Shown here piece after piece: positions 6,342-14,983 of a DNA stretch of 15,274 bases. Both the position numbers and the translations under genes were made by a program. The notes under the pieces are model-generated. The model did no database searches, was not told the origin of the DNA, and saw only the letters and a list, made by a program, of their open reading frames with translations. This DNA comes from SIG480 sp045614365 (GTDB taxonomy: Bacteria > Bacillota > Clostridia > Oscillospirales > JAAYXM01): positions 1 to 15,274 of the forward strand of contig JAZLCV010000025.1 of NCBI GenBank assembly GCA_045614365.1. Reading direction: 5' to 3'. The first letter of the stretch is position 1. Each line of letters starts with the position of its first letter.

Positions 6342-7436
6342 ATGAAATTAGGAATTGTGGGACTTCCGAATGTCGGGAAGAGCACGCTTTTTAATGCGAT
6401 AACAAATGCGGGCGCAGAGGCGGCAAACTATCCGTTCTGCACGATTGAGCCGAATGTCGGTACGGTTACCGTACCGGATGAGCGCGTGGACAAGCTCTCC
6501 GAGCTTTACGATACGGAAAAAACGACGTATGCAACGGTTGAGTTTGTTGATATTGCAGGTCTCGTAAAGGGTGCGGCATCGGGAGAAGGCTTAGGTAACA
6601 AATTCCTGTCGCATATCCGTGCAGTTGACGCGATTGTTCACGTTGTACGCTGCTTTGCGGATGATAACATCGTTCACGTTGAGGGTGGCATTGACCCGAT
6701 CCGCGACGTTGACACAATTAATTACGAGCTTATTCTCTCTGATATTGAGATGCTTGAGCGCAGACTTGACAAAACACGTAAGGCGGCAAAGGGAGATAAG
6801 TCGCTTCTTGTTGAGGTAGAGCTTTTAGAACGCCTTTCCGCACATCTTGGTGAGGGAAAGTGTGCAAGAAGCTTTGAAATGAACGAAGAAGAAGCTGAGA
6901 TTATCTCCACTGTTGAGCTTCTTACCGCAAAGCCGGTTATATATGCGGCGAATATGTCAGAGGATGATTTTGTATCCGGTATTGACGGCAATGAATATTT
7001 TGCAAAGCTTCGCGCGTTTGCAGAGGGTGAAGGCTCGCAGATTCTTCCTATATGCGCAAAGCTTGAGGAAGAGATTATGGAGCTTCCCGAGGATGAGAGA
7101 GCTATGTTCCTCTCAGAGCTTGGCCTTGAGCAGTCCGGACTTGACCGTATGATTCAGGTTTGCTACGCACTTCTCGGTCTCATTTCTTATCTTACGGCGG
7201 GAAAGCCTGAGGTTCGTGCATGGACGATAACAAAGGGAATGAAAGCACCGCAGGCGGCGGGCAAAATTCACACCGATTTTGAACGTGGATTTATCCGTGC
7301 AGAGGTTATAAGATATACTGATCTTATCGAATGCGGATCTACCGCTGTTGCCCGTGAGCGCGGTCTTATGCGCAGTGAAGGAAAGGAATACGTTGTCGAG
7401 GACGGCGATGTTATCCTCTTCAGATTCAACGTTTAA
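6342..7436 (+). CDS. ychF: Redox-regulated ATPase YchF (OLA1 family)
   Basis: YchF is an Obg-related P-loop ATPase that binds ribosomes and is linked to stress responses and translation start-site choice. The 364-residue protein matches the family's usual length. It has the P-loop GLPNVGKST (7-15), the G3 motif DIAGLVKGA (70-78), and NMSE (204-207) in place of the NKxD guanine motif, which is the known reason that the family prefers ATP. A coiled-coil insert lies around 125-175, and the C-terminal TGS domain is at about 280-364, ending VVEDGDVILFRFNV. The ATG follows AAAGGAG (6324-6330). The gene lies 61 bases after the oxidoreductase with no terminator between them, so the two may share a transcript. 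Confidence 0.97.
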   Translation: MKLGIVGLPNVGKSTLFNAITNAGAEAANYPFCTIEPNVGTVTVPDERVDKLSELYDTEKTTYATVEFVDIAGLVKGAASGEGLGNKFLSHIRAVDAIVHVVRCFADDNIVHVEGGIDPIRDVDTINYELILSDIEMLERRLDKTRKAAKGDKSLLVEVELLERLSAHLGEGKCARSFEMNEEEAEIISTVELLTAKPVIYAANMSEDDFVSGIDGNEYFAKLRAFAEGEGSQILPICAKLEEEIMELPEDERAMFLSELGLEQSGLDRMIQVCYALLGLISYLTAGKPEVRAWTITKGMKAPQAAGKIHTDFERGFIRAEVIRYTDLIECGSTAVARERGLMRSEGKEYVVEDGDVILFRFNV

Positions 7437-7446
7437 CGAAAAAGAG

Positions 7447-7485
7447 AAGGGGCTGTTCTGCTTTTTAGCGGGACAGTCCCTTTAA
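7447..7485 (+). terminator. Rho-independent terminator after ychF
   Basis: A stem of about 15 bp with several G·U wobbles (GGGGCTGTTCTGC pairing with GCGGGACAGTCCC) closes a short T-rich loop and is followed by TTTAAATTATTT. The T tract is broken by A's, so termination may be incomplete. It separates ychF from the promoter of ftsK. Confidence 0.8.
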
Positions 7486-7490
7486 ATTAT

Positions 7491-7519
7491 TTGAAATTTG
7501 AAAAGATATATGTTATACT
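7491..7519 (+). promoter_or_regulatory. Extended -10 promoter of the ftsK-ygiQ-ruvCAB cluster
   Basis: TTGAAA (7491-7496) and TATACT (7514-7519) are 17 bp apart, with the extended -10 element TGt at 7511-7513. It lies just after the ychF terminator and 45 bases before the ftsK start, so it probably begins the ftsK transcript. Confidence 0.82.
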
Positions 7520-7563
7520 ATAAATTAGTGATTTTATAAATATCTTGAGGAGTTACATATATT

Positions 7564-10041
7564 ATGGCACAGAAGAAAAAGAAGACTGCCGCGGCGACGA
7601 AGAAGAAAGGCGCATCTTCGCGAAGAAGAAAGGCAGCGTCATCAAATCGTATAACTCAGAAAAGAAGGGCACAGCTTAATCAGCGCTGGGCGTTTCTCGC
7701 ACTGTTTTTGTCATTGCTCACGTTCCTTGCACTTTTCAGGGTTGATGCGGGAGTAATAAACTTTTTGGGTGATTTTGCACGCGGCGCCGTCGGCGTCGGG
7801 TTCATTGTACTTCCGTTTGCTCTTATCCTTGTTGCAGGGCTTCTTATAATAAGCCGCGGAAAACCCGTTAAATGGCGTGTTGTTTGTGCGCTTCTTATTC
7901 CGTATCTTACGGCTGCGGTTGCTCATGCATTTGTAGGCACAACGGATATGTTGTGGTCTGAAATGACGGCATCCCACGGTGGCGTGCTTGCCGGATATCC
8001 TACAGCGCTTCTGGTGAACGGAATAAGCCGCATTGCAACGGTGATTCTGCTTATAACTGCTGCGCTTTTTGTTCTGCTTACTGCATTCAACCTCACGATA
8101 ATGAATGTTTACGATGCAGTTCGTTCTGTTATTGCGGGAATGCACCACGAGGTCGAGTACGAGGAATATGAAGAGGAAGATGAGGTCGAGAAAGAACCGG
8201 AAATAAAGCTTCCGCGCCGAAAGCGCAGAATAATTGATATTCCGCTTGATGATGTCACGCCGGCAGAGTCTGATGAAAAAGAGCCGGAGACTAAGAAAAA
8301 AGAAGGTTTTGCGCTTGCGGAGTCAAACGTGAAAACTCCGGCAGAGGTTCTTATGGGAGAGGAAACAGAGGAAAAAGAGCCAGTACGTGAAGTCCCGGAA
8401 GAGGAGCCGGATGTGACGGAGGAGGCGCTTATAAACGAAGAGAATTTTGCCCGCGACGTTATCGCCGCAATCGAAGAGAGTGAGAAGAAAGAACTGGAGA
8501 AACGCGACGAGGTTGTTGCAAGCGGTGACGGCTTTGCTGTTCCGGAAGAGGTTGTGGAAGCAGAGACAGTGGAAATGTATGCATATCCGCCGCTGTCGCT
8601 TCTTGATCCGCCTACGGTGGAGAAAACCACTTCTGCGTCATCGGAGCTTCAGAGTGTCGGAATAAAGCTCGGCGAGACGATACGGAGCTTTGGCCTTGAT
8701 ATTAAGGTTGTAAATATCGTAAGAGGCCCATCCGTAACGCGATTTGAGGTACAGCTTGATGCAGGCGTCAAGCTCTCACGTCTTACCAACCTTGCCGACG
8801 ATATTGCGCTGTCTCTCGGTGTTACCGGCGTGTTTATTGCACCGGTTCCGAGCAAATCCCTCATCGGTATTGAGGTTCCGAACAAAACCGTTCAGGTTGT
8901 AAATATATCCGAGGTTATTGCATCTGATGAATTTACCAAAAGCGACAGTAACGTTGCATTTGCTCTCGGTAAGGACATTACCGGAAAGTGCATTATTTCC
9001 GACATTGCAAAGCTTCCGCATATGCTTATTGCAGGTACAACCGGTTCCGGTAAATCCGTTTGTGTAAACTCGCTTATTATAAGTCTTCTTTATCGCTCGT
9101 CTCCCGAGCAGGTACGTCTTATAATGGTTGACCCGAAGGTGGTTGAGCTTAGCATCTACAACGGAATACCGCACCTTCTCATCCCTGTTGTAACTGATCC
9201 GAAGAAGGCATCCGGTGCTTTGCAGTGGGCGGTTGTCGAAATGATGCGCAGATATGATTTATTTGCAAAAAGCGGCGTTCGAAATATGGAAGGGTATAAC
9301 AAACTTGTTGCAAAGACGGGTGAGGGCACGCCTATGCCCAATATTGTAATCGTTATAGACGAGCTTTCAGACCTTATGACGGTTGCGAAAAAAGATGTTG
9401 AAGCGTCCATTCTCCGTCTTACCCAGATGGCGCGTGCAGCAGGTATGCATCTTATAATTGCGACACAGCGTCCGTCGGCAGACGTTATCACGGGCGTTAT
9501 AAAGGCGAATGTTCCGTCGCGAATTGCGTTTGCCGTATCGTCAAAGCTTGAATCAAACATCATCCTCGGCCGTGCGGGTGCAGAAGCACTTATCGGTAAG
9601 GGCGATATGATGTATGAGCCGATAGGAGCAGGAAAAGCCACGCGAGTTCAGGGCTGCTTTATCTCCTCCGATGAGGTTGAGGCGGTTGTGAATTACGTAA
9701 AGCAGAACGGAACTGCGGAATATTCGCAGGAGATTATTGACCAGATTGAAAAGCAGGCTCAGCAGAATGAAGAGAGCAGCGAGGGCGGCGGAGGCGTATT
9801 TGACGACGGCGATGCAGATGAAATGCTGGATGCGGCGATTGATGTCGTTGTGGAATCCGGACAGGCATCCACCTCGATGTTGCAGCGCCGCTTAAAGCTC
9901 GGCTATTCACGTGCCGCGCGAATTATCGACCAGATGGAGGAGCGCGGAATAGTCGGTGAATTTGAAGGCTCAAAGCCGAGAAAGATACTCATAACGCGCG
10001 ATGAATGGCGCGAGATGAAAATGCGCAGAGAGGAAATGTAG
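7564..10041 (+). CDS. ftsK: DNA translocase FtsK/SpoIIIE
   Basis: This is a septum-anchored hexameric dsDNA pump that clears chromosome arms from the closing division site. In spore-formers the same family (SpoIIIE) moves the chromosome into the forespore. The 825-residue protein has a Lys/Arg-rich tail (1-40), four membrane segments (about 42-60, 73-96, 104-124, 145-177) and an acidic, low-complexity linker (about 195-345). The motor domains follow, with Walker A AGTTGSGKS (490-498) and Walker B VIVIDELSD, with D599 and E600 as key residues. The winged-helix gamma domain that reads KOPS/SRS-like sites is at about 750-820 (ASTSMLQRRLKLGYSRAARI). A TGAGGAG site (7546-7552) precedes the ATG. 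FtsK and SpoIIIE roles cannot be separated by sequence alone. Only two bases separate its stop from the next start. Confidence 0.96.
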   Translation: MAQKKKKTAAATKKKGASSRRRKAASSNRITQKRRAQLNQRWAFLALFLSLLTFLALFRVDAGVINFLGDFARGAVGVGFIVLPFALILVAGLLIISRGKPVKWRVVCALLIPYLTAAVAHAFVGTTDMLWSEMTASHGGVLAGYPTALLVNGISRIATVILLITAALFVLLTAFNLTIMNVYDAVRSVIAGMHHEVEYEEYEEEDEVEKEPEIKLPRRKRRIIDIPLDDVTPAESDEKEPETKKKEGFALAESNVKTPAEVLMGEETEEKEPVREVPEEEPDVTEEALINEENFARDVIAAIEESEKKELEKRDEVVASGDGFAVPEEVVEAETVEMYAYPPLSLLDPPTVEKTTSASSELQSVGIKLGETIRSFGLDIKVVNIVRGPSVTRFEVQLDAGVKLSRLTNLADDIALSLGVTGVFIAPVPSKSLIGIEVPNKTVQVVNISEVIASDEFTKSDSNVAFALGKDITGKCIISDIAKLPHMLIAGTTGSGKSVCVNSLIISLLYRSSPEQVRLIMVDPKVVELSIYNGIPHLLIPVVTDPKKASGALQWAVVEMMRRYDLFAKSGVRNMEGYNKLVAKTGEGTPMPNIVIVIDELSDLMTVAKKDVEASILRLTQMARAAGMHLIIATQRPSADVITGVIKANVPSRIAFAVSSKLESNIILGRAGAEALIGKGDMMYEPIGAGKATRVQGCFISSDEVEAVVNYVKQNGTAEYSQEIIDQIEKQAQQNEESSEGGGGVFDDGDADEMLDAAIDVVVESGQASTSMLQRRLKLGYSRAARIIDQMEERGIVGEFEGSKPRKILITRDEWREMKMRREEM

Positions 10042-10043
10042 AA

Positions 10044-11921
10044 GTGAACGGTTTTTTGCCCGTATGTAAAGCGGATATGGAAGAGCGCGGATGGGATTGG
10101 TATGATTTCCTGTATATTACGGGGGATGCGTATGTTGACCACCCGAGCTTTGGTGTTGCCGTTATTTCCCGTGTGTTGGAAAATGCGGGTTACCGTGTTG
10201 CGATTATGTCACAGCCGGACTGGAAGGATCCAAACGCATTCCGTACGCTTGGAAAACCGCGTCTCGGCATTCTCGTCACGGGTGGGAATATTGATTCTAT
10301 GGTAGCTCATTATACCGTTGCAAAGCACAGAAGAAAGCGCGATGATTATACGCCCGGTGGAGTTATGGGTAAGCGCCCGGACCGCGCGATGTCAACCTAT
10401 TGCAAGATGGCACGGCGTGCATATCCGGACCTTCCGATTGCGGCGGGCGGGCTTGAAGCGTCTTTGCGGAGGTTTGCTCATTATGACTATTGGGATGATA
10501 CCGTACGCCGTTCTGAGCTTATCGAATCCGGTGCCGATATCCTTATGTTCGGAATGGGAGAAGACACAATAATTCAGCTTGCCGATGCACTGAATGGCGG
10601 TACTGCTGTGTCAGATATCAAAAATATACGAGGAACGGTATACAAGACCACGACATTGGATGATTGCATATATCCGTTTGTTACGGCACCCTCATACGAT
10701 GAAGTGGCACGCGATAAAAGAAAATACGCAATGGCGGCAAAGATTCAGCAGGATGAGCAGGATGCCGTGCGCGGGCGCGCAGTTGCGCAGAAGCACGGTG
10801 ACGTGTATATAGTGCAGACCCCGCCACCGTATCCTATAAGCACAGAGCGTTTTGATGAGGTGTATGAGCTTCCGTATATGCGCGATTATCACCCGTCATA
10901 TGAGGCAAAAGGCGGAGTTAAGGCGATTGAAGAAGTGAAGTTTTCAATCATCCACAACCGCGGATGCTTTGGCGGTTGTAACTTCTGTTCGCTTGCTTTC
11001 CATCAGGGAAGAATGATAAGTACAAGAAGCCACGATTCCGTTGTTGACGAAGCGAAGAAGCTGACGGAAATGCCGGATTTTAAGGGATATATCCATGATG
11101 TCGGTGGACCTACGGCGAATTTCAGAAGCACCTCTTGCGAGGCACAGAAGGAAAGAGGAATGTGCAAGAAAAACTGTCTTTCGCCAACTCCGTGCAAGAA
11201 TTTACACGTCGATCATACAGACTATCTTACGCTTTTGCGAAAGCTCCGTGCTCTGCCGAAGGTAAAGCGGGTGTTCATCCGCTCGGGTGTGCGCTTTGAC
11301 TATGTGATGGCAGATAAATGCGATGAATTTTTCCGAGAGCTTGTGCAGTATCACGTCAGCGGTCAGCTGAAAGTAGCACCGGAACACGCGTGCGACAGTG
11401 TACTTAAGTATATGAATAAGCCGCGCTTTGATGTTTACAGAAGGTTCTATAAAAAGTTCTTCGAGCTTGATGCTCAGTATAATAAAAATCAGTTTCTTGT
11501 TCCGTATTTCATATCGTCGCATCCGGGATGTACTTTGCGTGATGCAATAAAGCTTGCGGAATATCTCAACAGCATTGGGCATATGCCGGAACAGGTTCAG
11601 GACTTTTATCCCACTCCGGGAACGATTGCAACGTGTATGTATTACACGGGGCTTGACCCGAACACGATGGAAAATGTGTACGTCCCGCGCGAGCCACACG
11701 AAAAAGCAATGCAGCGTGCGCTCTTGCAGTGGCGGAGACCGGAATGCCGCGCGCTCGTTACGGAAGCGTTAAAGACTGCGGGGCGGCAGGATCTTATAGG
11801 CAACGCGAAGCGATGCCTCATCCGTCCGGATAAAGCACCGGGACCGAGAAAGAAAGCTCCCGATGCCGCGCGCCCGTGTGAGAAAAAGGGCAGGATCGGG
11901 AAAGGCAGGGGCAGAAGATGA
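10044..11921 (+). CDS. YgiQ family radical SAM protein
   Basis: This is a large radical SAM enzyme (about 625 residues) of the UPF0313/YgiQ family, whose reaction is unknown. The N-terminal domain (about 1-290) begins NGFLPVCKADMEERGWD and contains TGDAYVDHPSFG (26-37), a family hallmark. The radical SAM CxxxCxxC cluster is at C308, C312 and C315 (RGCFGGCNFC). A second group of cysteines (C365, C374, C378, C384) is also typical of the family and may bind metal or a second cluster. The C-terminus is a basic, probably disordered tail. I chose GTG 10044, with AGAGAGGA upstream; the ATG at 10005 lies inside ftsK and adds residues unlike the family. It is coupled to ftsK (two-base gap) and to ruvC (four-base overlap), although no role in recombination is known. 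Confidence 0.93.
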   Translation: MNGFLPVCKADMEERGWDWYDFLYITGDAYVDHPSFGVAVISRVLENAGYRVAIMSQPDWKDPNAFRTLGKPRLGILVTGGNIDSMVAHYTVAKHRRKRDDYTPGGVMGKRPDRAMSTYCKMARRAYPDLPIAAGGLEASLRRFAHYDYWDDTVRRSELIESGADILMFGMGEDTIIQLADALNGGTAVSDIKNIRGTVYKTTTLDDCIYPFVTAPSYDEVARDKRKYAMAAKIQQDEQDAVRGRAVAQKHGDVYIVQTPPPYPISTERFDEVYELPYMRDYHPSYEAKGGVKAIEEVKFSIIHNRGCFGGCNFCSLAFHQGRMISTRSHDSVVDEAKKLTEMPDFKGYIHDVGGPTANFRSTSCEAQKERGMCKKNCLSPTPCKNLHVDHTDYLTLLRKLRALPKVKRVFIRSGVRFDYVMADKCDEFFRELVQYHVSGQLKVAPEHACDSVLKYMNKPRFDVYRRFYKKFFELDAQYNKNQFLVPYFISSHPGCTLRDAIKLAEYLNSIGHMPEQVQDFYPTPGTIATCMYYTGLDPNTMENVYVPREPHEKAMQRALLQWRRPECRALVTEALKTAGRQDLIGNAKRCLIRPDKAPGPRKKAPDAARPCEKKGRIGKGRGRR

Positions 11922-12400
11922 TTATTCTCGGAATAGACCCTGGATATGCCATTGTCGGCTACGGCGTGATTGACACCAACGGAATGCGGCCGATATCATA
12001 CGGCGCAATACGCACGGAAGCGGGGATTCCCATAGAGGACCGTCTTTCCGAAATATATGACAATATGACGGAGCTTCTGCGCACGTTCCGTCCTGACCAC
12101 GTTGCGATAGAAAAGCTGTATTTCAACACAAATGAAAAAACAGCGATAAATGTTTCTCAGGCACGCGGCGTTATTGTGCTTGCATGCGTAAAATGCGGAG
12201 TGAAGATGCACGAATATACTCCGCTTCAGGTTAAAATGTCGGTGGTGGGTTACGGAAGAGCGGAAAAAGCGCAGATTATGGATATGACCAAAAGGCTTCT
12301 GGGACTGCGGAAAACGCCAAAACCCGATGACGCGGCGGATGCTCTTGCTATTGCGCTTTGCCATGCTAATACCACAGGCAGCCTTCTTATGAATTTGTAA
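11918..12400 (+). CDS. ruvC: Holliday junction endonuclease RuvC
   Basis: RuvC is the dimeric resolvase that nicks Holliday junctions symmetrically, working with RuvAB. The 160-residue protein opens with MIILGIDPGYAIVGYG, giving the first catalytic aspartate D7. It has VAIEKLYF with E65, and PKPDDAADALAIA with D138 and D141. All four acidic active-site residues therefore match the E. coli arrangement. NEKTAINVSQARGVI (72-86) is also conserved. The length is normal for the family. The ATGA start overlaps the stop of the radical SAM gene, and an AGGGG-type site lies just upstream. Its presence favours Clostridia over bacilli, which generally use RecU. Confidence 0.96.
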   Translation: MIILGIDPGYAIVGYGVIDTNGMRPISYGAIRTEAGIPIEDRLSEIYDNMTELLRTFRPDHVAIEKLYFNTNEKTAINVSQARGVIVLACVKCGVKMHEYTPLQVKMSVVGYGRAEKAQIMDMTKRLLGLRKTPKPDDAADALAIALCHANTTGSLLMNL

Positions 12401-12417
12401 ATACGGGAGTGTTTTTT

Positions 12418-13014
12418 ATGTTCAGCTATTTAAACGGAACCGTAGCGGAGCTTGAGCCTAATCTTGTTGTGATGGATGTAGGCGGCGTGGGATTTTCCTG
12501 CAATGCGTCTCTGAATACCGTTGCAAAGCTTAAGGCGGGGGTTTCCGTGAAGATATATACTTATCTCAACGTCCGTGAAGACGCGCTTGAGCTTTTCGGC
12601 TTTTATGATAAAGACGAGCTTGAGTCGTTCAAGCTTTTAACATCAATATCCGGTGTCGGTCCGAAGGTTGCGCTTTCAATCCTCTCGGTGGTAACACCGG
12701 CAGCCCTTGCGCTTGCGGTAACAACAGGAGATGAAAAGCCGCTTCTTGCGGCAAGCGGAGTGGGAAAGAAGGTCGCGGGAAGAATTATTCTTGAGCTTAA
12801 GGATAAGCTTGCAAAGAGCTCGTTTGATGTCGGCGAGATATCAAAGAGTGCGTTTGTTCCGGCAACATCGGGCAACGACGGAGAAGCGGCAGAGGCGCTT
12901 ATCAGCCTCGGATACGGGCGTGACGAGATTGGCGCGGCACTGCGTGGTGTTGACACATCCGGTATGTCTGTTGAAGATATAATCAAGCTTGCGCTTGCAA
13001 GACTTATGAGATAG
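12418..13014 (+). CDS. ruvA: Holliday junction branch migration protein RuvA
   Basis: RuvA forms tetramers that hold the Holliday junction in a square-planar shape and load the RuvB motor. The 198-residue protein has the N-terminal OB-fold beginning MFSYLNGTVAELEPN with VVMDVGGVGF (17-26). Two helix-hairpin-helix motifs follow (LTSISGVGPKVALSIL at 74-89 and ASGVGKKVAGRIILELK at 112-128), then a flexible linker and the C-terminal RuvB-binding domain (about 153-198). I chose ATG 12418, eight bases after GGGAG (12405-12409). An in-frame GTG at 12409 overlaps that site and would add MFF. It lies 17 bases after ruvC and 16 bases before ruvB. Confidence 0.96.
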   Translation: MFSYLNGTVAELEPNLVVMDVGGVGFSCNASLNTVAKLKAGVSVKIYTYLNVREDALELFGFYDKDELESFKLLTSISGVGPKVALSILSVVTPAALALAVTTGDEKPLLAASGVGKKVAGRIILELKDKLAKSSFDVGEISKSAFVPATSGNDGEAAEALISLGYGRDEIGAALRGVDTSGMSVEDIIKLALARLMR

Positions 13015-13030
13015 AAAGCGGGGGAGGATT

Positions 13031-14080
13031 ATGAGCATAGAATTTAACAGCCCGTCGGCGGAGGAATATGCAGAGGATGAACGTATGGTGTCGTCACTTC
13101 TGACGAACCGTGACGAGCATGAGAATACCCTGCGTCCGAAAACGCTTTCGGAATATACGGGGCAGGATAAGGTCAAGGATCAGCTTCGCGTTTATATCGA
13201 AGCTGCAAGAAGCCGCAGTGAGCCGCTTGACCACGTTCTGCTTTACGGTCCTCCGGGACTTGGAAAAACCACGCTTGCAACCATTATCGCAAACGAGATG
13301 GGCGTTAATATCCGCACCACATCCGGACCTGCGATTGAAAAGACGGGAGACCTTGCGGCACTGCTTACAAGCCTTAATGACGGAGACATCCTCTTCATTG
13401 ACGAAATTCACCGTTTAAATCGCAGTATTGAAGAAATTCTTTATCCTGCGATGGAGGATTACGCACTTGATATTATTATCGGCAAAGGTCCGTCGGCAAG
13501 AAGCGTAAGGCTGGGGCTTCATCGCTTCACTCTTATCGGTGCGACAACGCGAGCGGGACAGCTTACGTCACCGCTGCGTGATCGCTTTGGCGTTATTATG
13601 CGCCTTGAAATGTACACACCTGAAGAGCTTTCAGGAATCGTTAAGCGAAGCGCGGATATACTTGGAATACGCGCAGATGATACAGGAGCCGCAGAAATTG
13701 CACGCAGAAGCCGCGGAACTCCGCGTATTGCAAACAGAATACTCAAGCGCGTGCGTGACTTTGCCGAGGTGCGCGCTGACGGTGAAATTAACCGTGCTGT
13801 TGCCGATATGGCGCTCAATGCGCTTGAGATAGACGAGATCGGGCTTGATATGACTGACCGTCGCGTTATTGAAAGCATTATATACAACTTCGCGGGTGGT
13901 CCGGTGGGGCTTGACACACTTGCCGCAACAATAGGCGAAGAAGCAGTCACGATTGAAGACGTTGTAGAGCCGTATCTTATGCAGCTTGGATTTTTAAGCC
14001 GAACCCCGCGGGGAAGATGTGTCACGAAAAAAGCATATGATCATCTCGGCATTCCGTTTGAGGGACAGCTTGAATTGTAG
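13031..14080 (+). CDS. ruvB: Holliday junction branch migration ATPase RuvB
   Basis: RuvB is the AAA+ hexameric motor that pulls DNA through the RuvA-bound junction. The 349-residue protein contains LRPKTLSEYTGQ (34-45), Walker A GPPGLGKTT (73-81), Walker B FIDEIHRLN (122-130), sensor 1 IGATTRAG (169-176) and the arginine-finger region PLRDRFG (181-187). The C-terminal winged helix ends with the usual EPYLMQLGFLSRTPRGR segment. The ATG follows GGGGAGG (13020-13026). No convincing intrinsic terminator follows the stop, so some transcription may run on toward sigH. Confidence 0.97.
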   Translation: MSIEFNSPSAEEYAEDERMVSSLLTNRDEHENTLRPKTLSEYTGQDKVKDQLRVYIEAARSRSEPLDHVLLYGPPGLGKTTLATIIANEMGVNIRTTSGPAIEKTGDLAALLTSLNDGDILFIDEIHRLNRSIEEILYPAMEDYALDIIIGKGPSARSVRLGLHRFTLIGATTRAGQLTSPLRDRFGVIMRLEMYTPEELSGIVKRSADILGIRADDTGAAEIARRSRGTPRIANRILKRVRDFAEVRADGEINRAVADMALNALEIDEIGLDMTDRRVIESIIYNFAGGPVGLDTLAATIGEEAVTIEDVVEPYLMQLGFLSRTPRGRCVTKKAYDHLGIPFEGQLEL

Positions 14081-14187
14081 ACAAAATGCGTAAACCTGCA
14101 AAAGGTTGAAAATGCTCGAAAAAATAAACTTTTTAGGGCTTACGATAAAAAAATCTTAAAATAATATCAAACTTTTGTAATTTTTAC

Positions 14188-14217
14188 TTGACAATTGAAA
14201 AAATGTCGTGGTATAAT
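14188..14217 (+). promoter_or_regulatory. Sigma-A-type promoter of sigH
   Basis: TTGACA (14188-14193) and TATAAT (14212-14217) are both perfect hexamers with an 18-bp spacer. About 40 bases of A- and T-rich sequence before the -35 box could act as an UP element. The rest of the ruvB-sigH gap (14081-14187) holds only a weak 5-bp hairpin (AACCT/AGGTT near 14093-14107) without a T tract. Confidence 0.88.
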
Positions 14218-14260
14218 ACAAAATGTAAATAAATATATTTGGTGGTTCTCTGTTTTGGAA

Positions 14261-14860
14261 ATGTTTGAAACTTTAAAGGACGAGGAGCTTATATCCTTAT
14301 CCCGCGCCGGAAACCACAGCGCGGAGGAAGCCCTTATCCTGCGTTATACCTCTTATGTAAGGAGCTTTGTGCGTCCGTATTTTCTTGCGGGTGGCGATTC
14401 GGAAGACCTTATCCAGGAAGGTATGATAGGAGTTATAAAGGCGATATCCGGCTTTGATGATTCCGGTTCAGTTTCCTTTAAAACGTTTGCTGCCATGTGT
14501 ATCCGCAACAGAATTTATTCTGCAATCCGCCACTCTATGCGCGATAAAAACCGCCCGCTGAATAATTATATTCCGATTGGCGGCGAAGAGGATGAGAGTG
14601 TGGCGGCGCAAAGTCCCGACAAAACGGTCGACCCGGCAGAGCAGATTATCGGAGAAGAATCTTACCGCGAGCTTTTAGGCACTGCGGAAAAGCTTCTTTC
14701 CGGATTTGAACAGAAGGTGCTTTTGCTGTATCTCAAAGGTCTGTCGTATGCGGAGATTTCAAAAAGCGTAGGGAAACCGCAAAAGTCGGTCGATAACGCA
14801 GTTTCAAGAATACGTCGCAAGTTTGCGCAGTATTTCGAACAAAAAGGCGATATCAGGTAA
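14261..14860 (+). CDS. sigH: RNA polymerase sigma factor SigH (Spo0H-type)
   Basis: This is a group-3-like sigma-70 factor of 199 residues, close in length and pattern to Bacillus SigH, which directs transcription at the move into stationary phase and sporulation. Region 2 is clear: YVRSFVRPYFLAGGDSEDLIQ (32-52), then EGMIGVIKAISGFD (53-66) and FKTFAAMCIRNRIYSAIR (73-90). The RPLNNYIP block (98-105) is characteristic of Spo0H. Region 4 contains FEQKVLLLYLKGLSYAEIS (149-167) and the helix-turn-helix through VDNAVSRIRRKF (177-188). A TTG at 14255 has better spacing from GGTGG (14241-14245) and would add two residues; I kept the ATG. Starts further upstream fall within the promoter. The true target genes cannot be inferred here. 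Confidence 0.9.
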   Translation: MFETLKDEELISLSRAGNHSAEEALILRYTSYVRSFVRPYFLAGGDSEDLIQEGMIGVIKAISGFDDSGSVSFKTFAAMCIRNRIYSAIRHSMRDKNRPLNNYIPIGGEEDESVAAQSPDKTVDPAEQIIGEESYRELLGTAEKLLSGFEQKVLLLYLKGLSYAEISKSVGKPQKSVDNAVSRIRRKFAQYFEQKGDIR

Positions 14861-14983
14861 AACCTGTTGAGCAAATATTATTACAAATGCCCAAGTAGCT
14901 TAAAAAATTATCAGAGCGCAAGATTGAGGTGTCGGTGGAAGTCCGTCCTGGGGCAAGTCTTAAGTCAAAGAGAGGGTATCAAA
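14861..14983 (+). other. Leader between sigH and the zinc-ribbon gene, no assigned element
   Basis: This 123-base stretch has no convincing promoter, tRNA or known riboswitch core that I recognise. Several short complementary pieces exist (TGCCC near 14888 with GGGCA near 14951; CTTAA near 14899 with TTAAG near 14960), but they cross one another and do not give a clear single fold. It may be a plain intercistronic spacer, a structured leader, or hold a promoter too weak to call by eye. Confidence 0.35.

Noticed and set aside
7437..7563. A dif/XerCD-like recombination site near ftsK
   Set aside because: The A+T-rich spacer is explained by a terminator and an extended -10 promoter. I could not find the paired 11-bp arms expected of a dif site.
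8109..8630. Long open frame on the - strand (173 residues), very rich in Ser
   Set aside because: It is antisense to the acidic Glu-rich linker of ftsK. GAG/GAA codons read backwards as Ser/Phe, so the openness is a composition effect. No ribosome binding site or family resemblance.
10005..10043. ATG start for the radical SAM gene inside ftsK
   Set aside because: It would overlap ftsK by 37 bases and add 13 residues absent from the family. GTG 10044 leaves the typical N-terminus.
14081..14187. Possible terminator after ruvB (AACCT/AGGTT hairpin, or CGTAA with TTACG)
   Set aside because: The stems are only five base pairs, and neither is followed by a T tract.
14195..14260. Upstream TTG start for sigH at 14195
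   Set aside because: It lies between the -35 and -10 boxes of a consensus promoter, so it would not be in the transcript.
14867..14983. TTG start extending the zinc-ribbon protein by 39 residues
   Set aside because: No ribosome binding site, and the codon use differs from the body of the gene. The ATG at 14984 has AGAGAGGG upstream.
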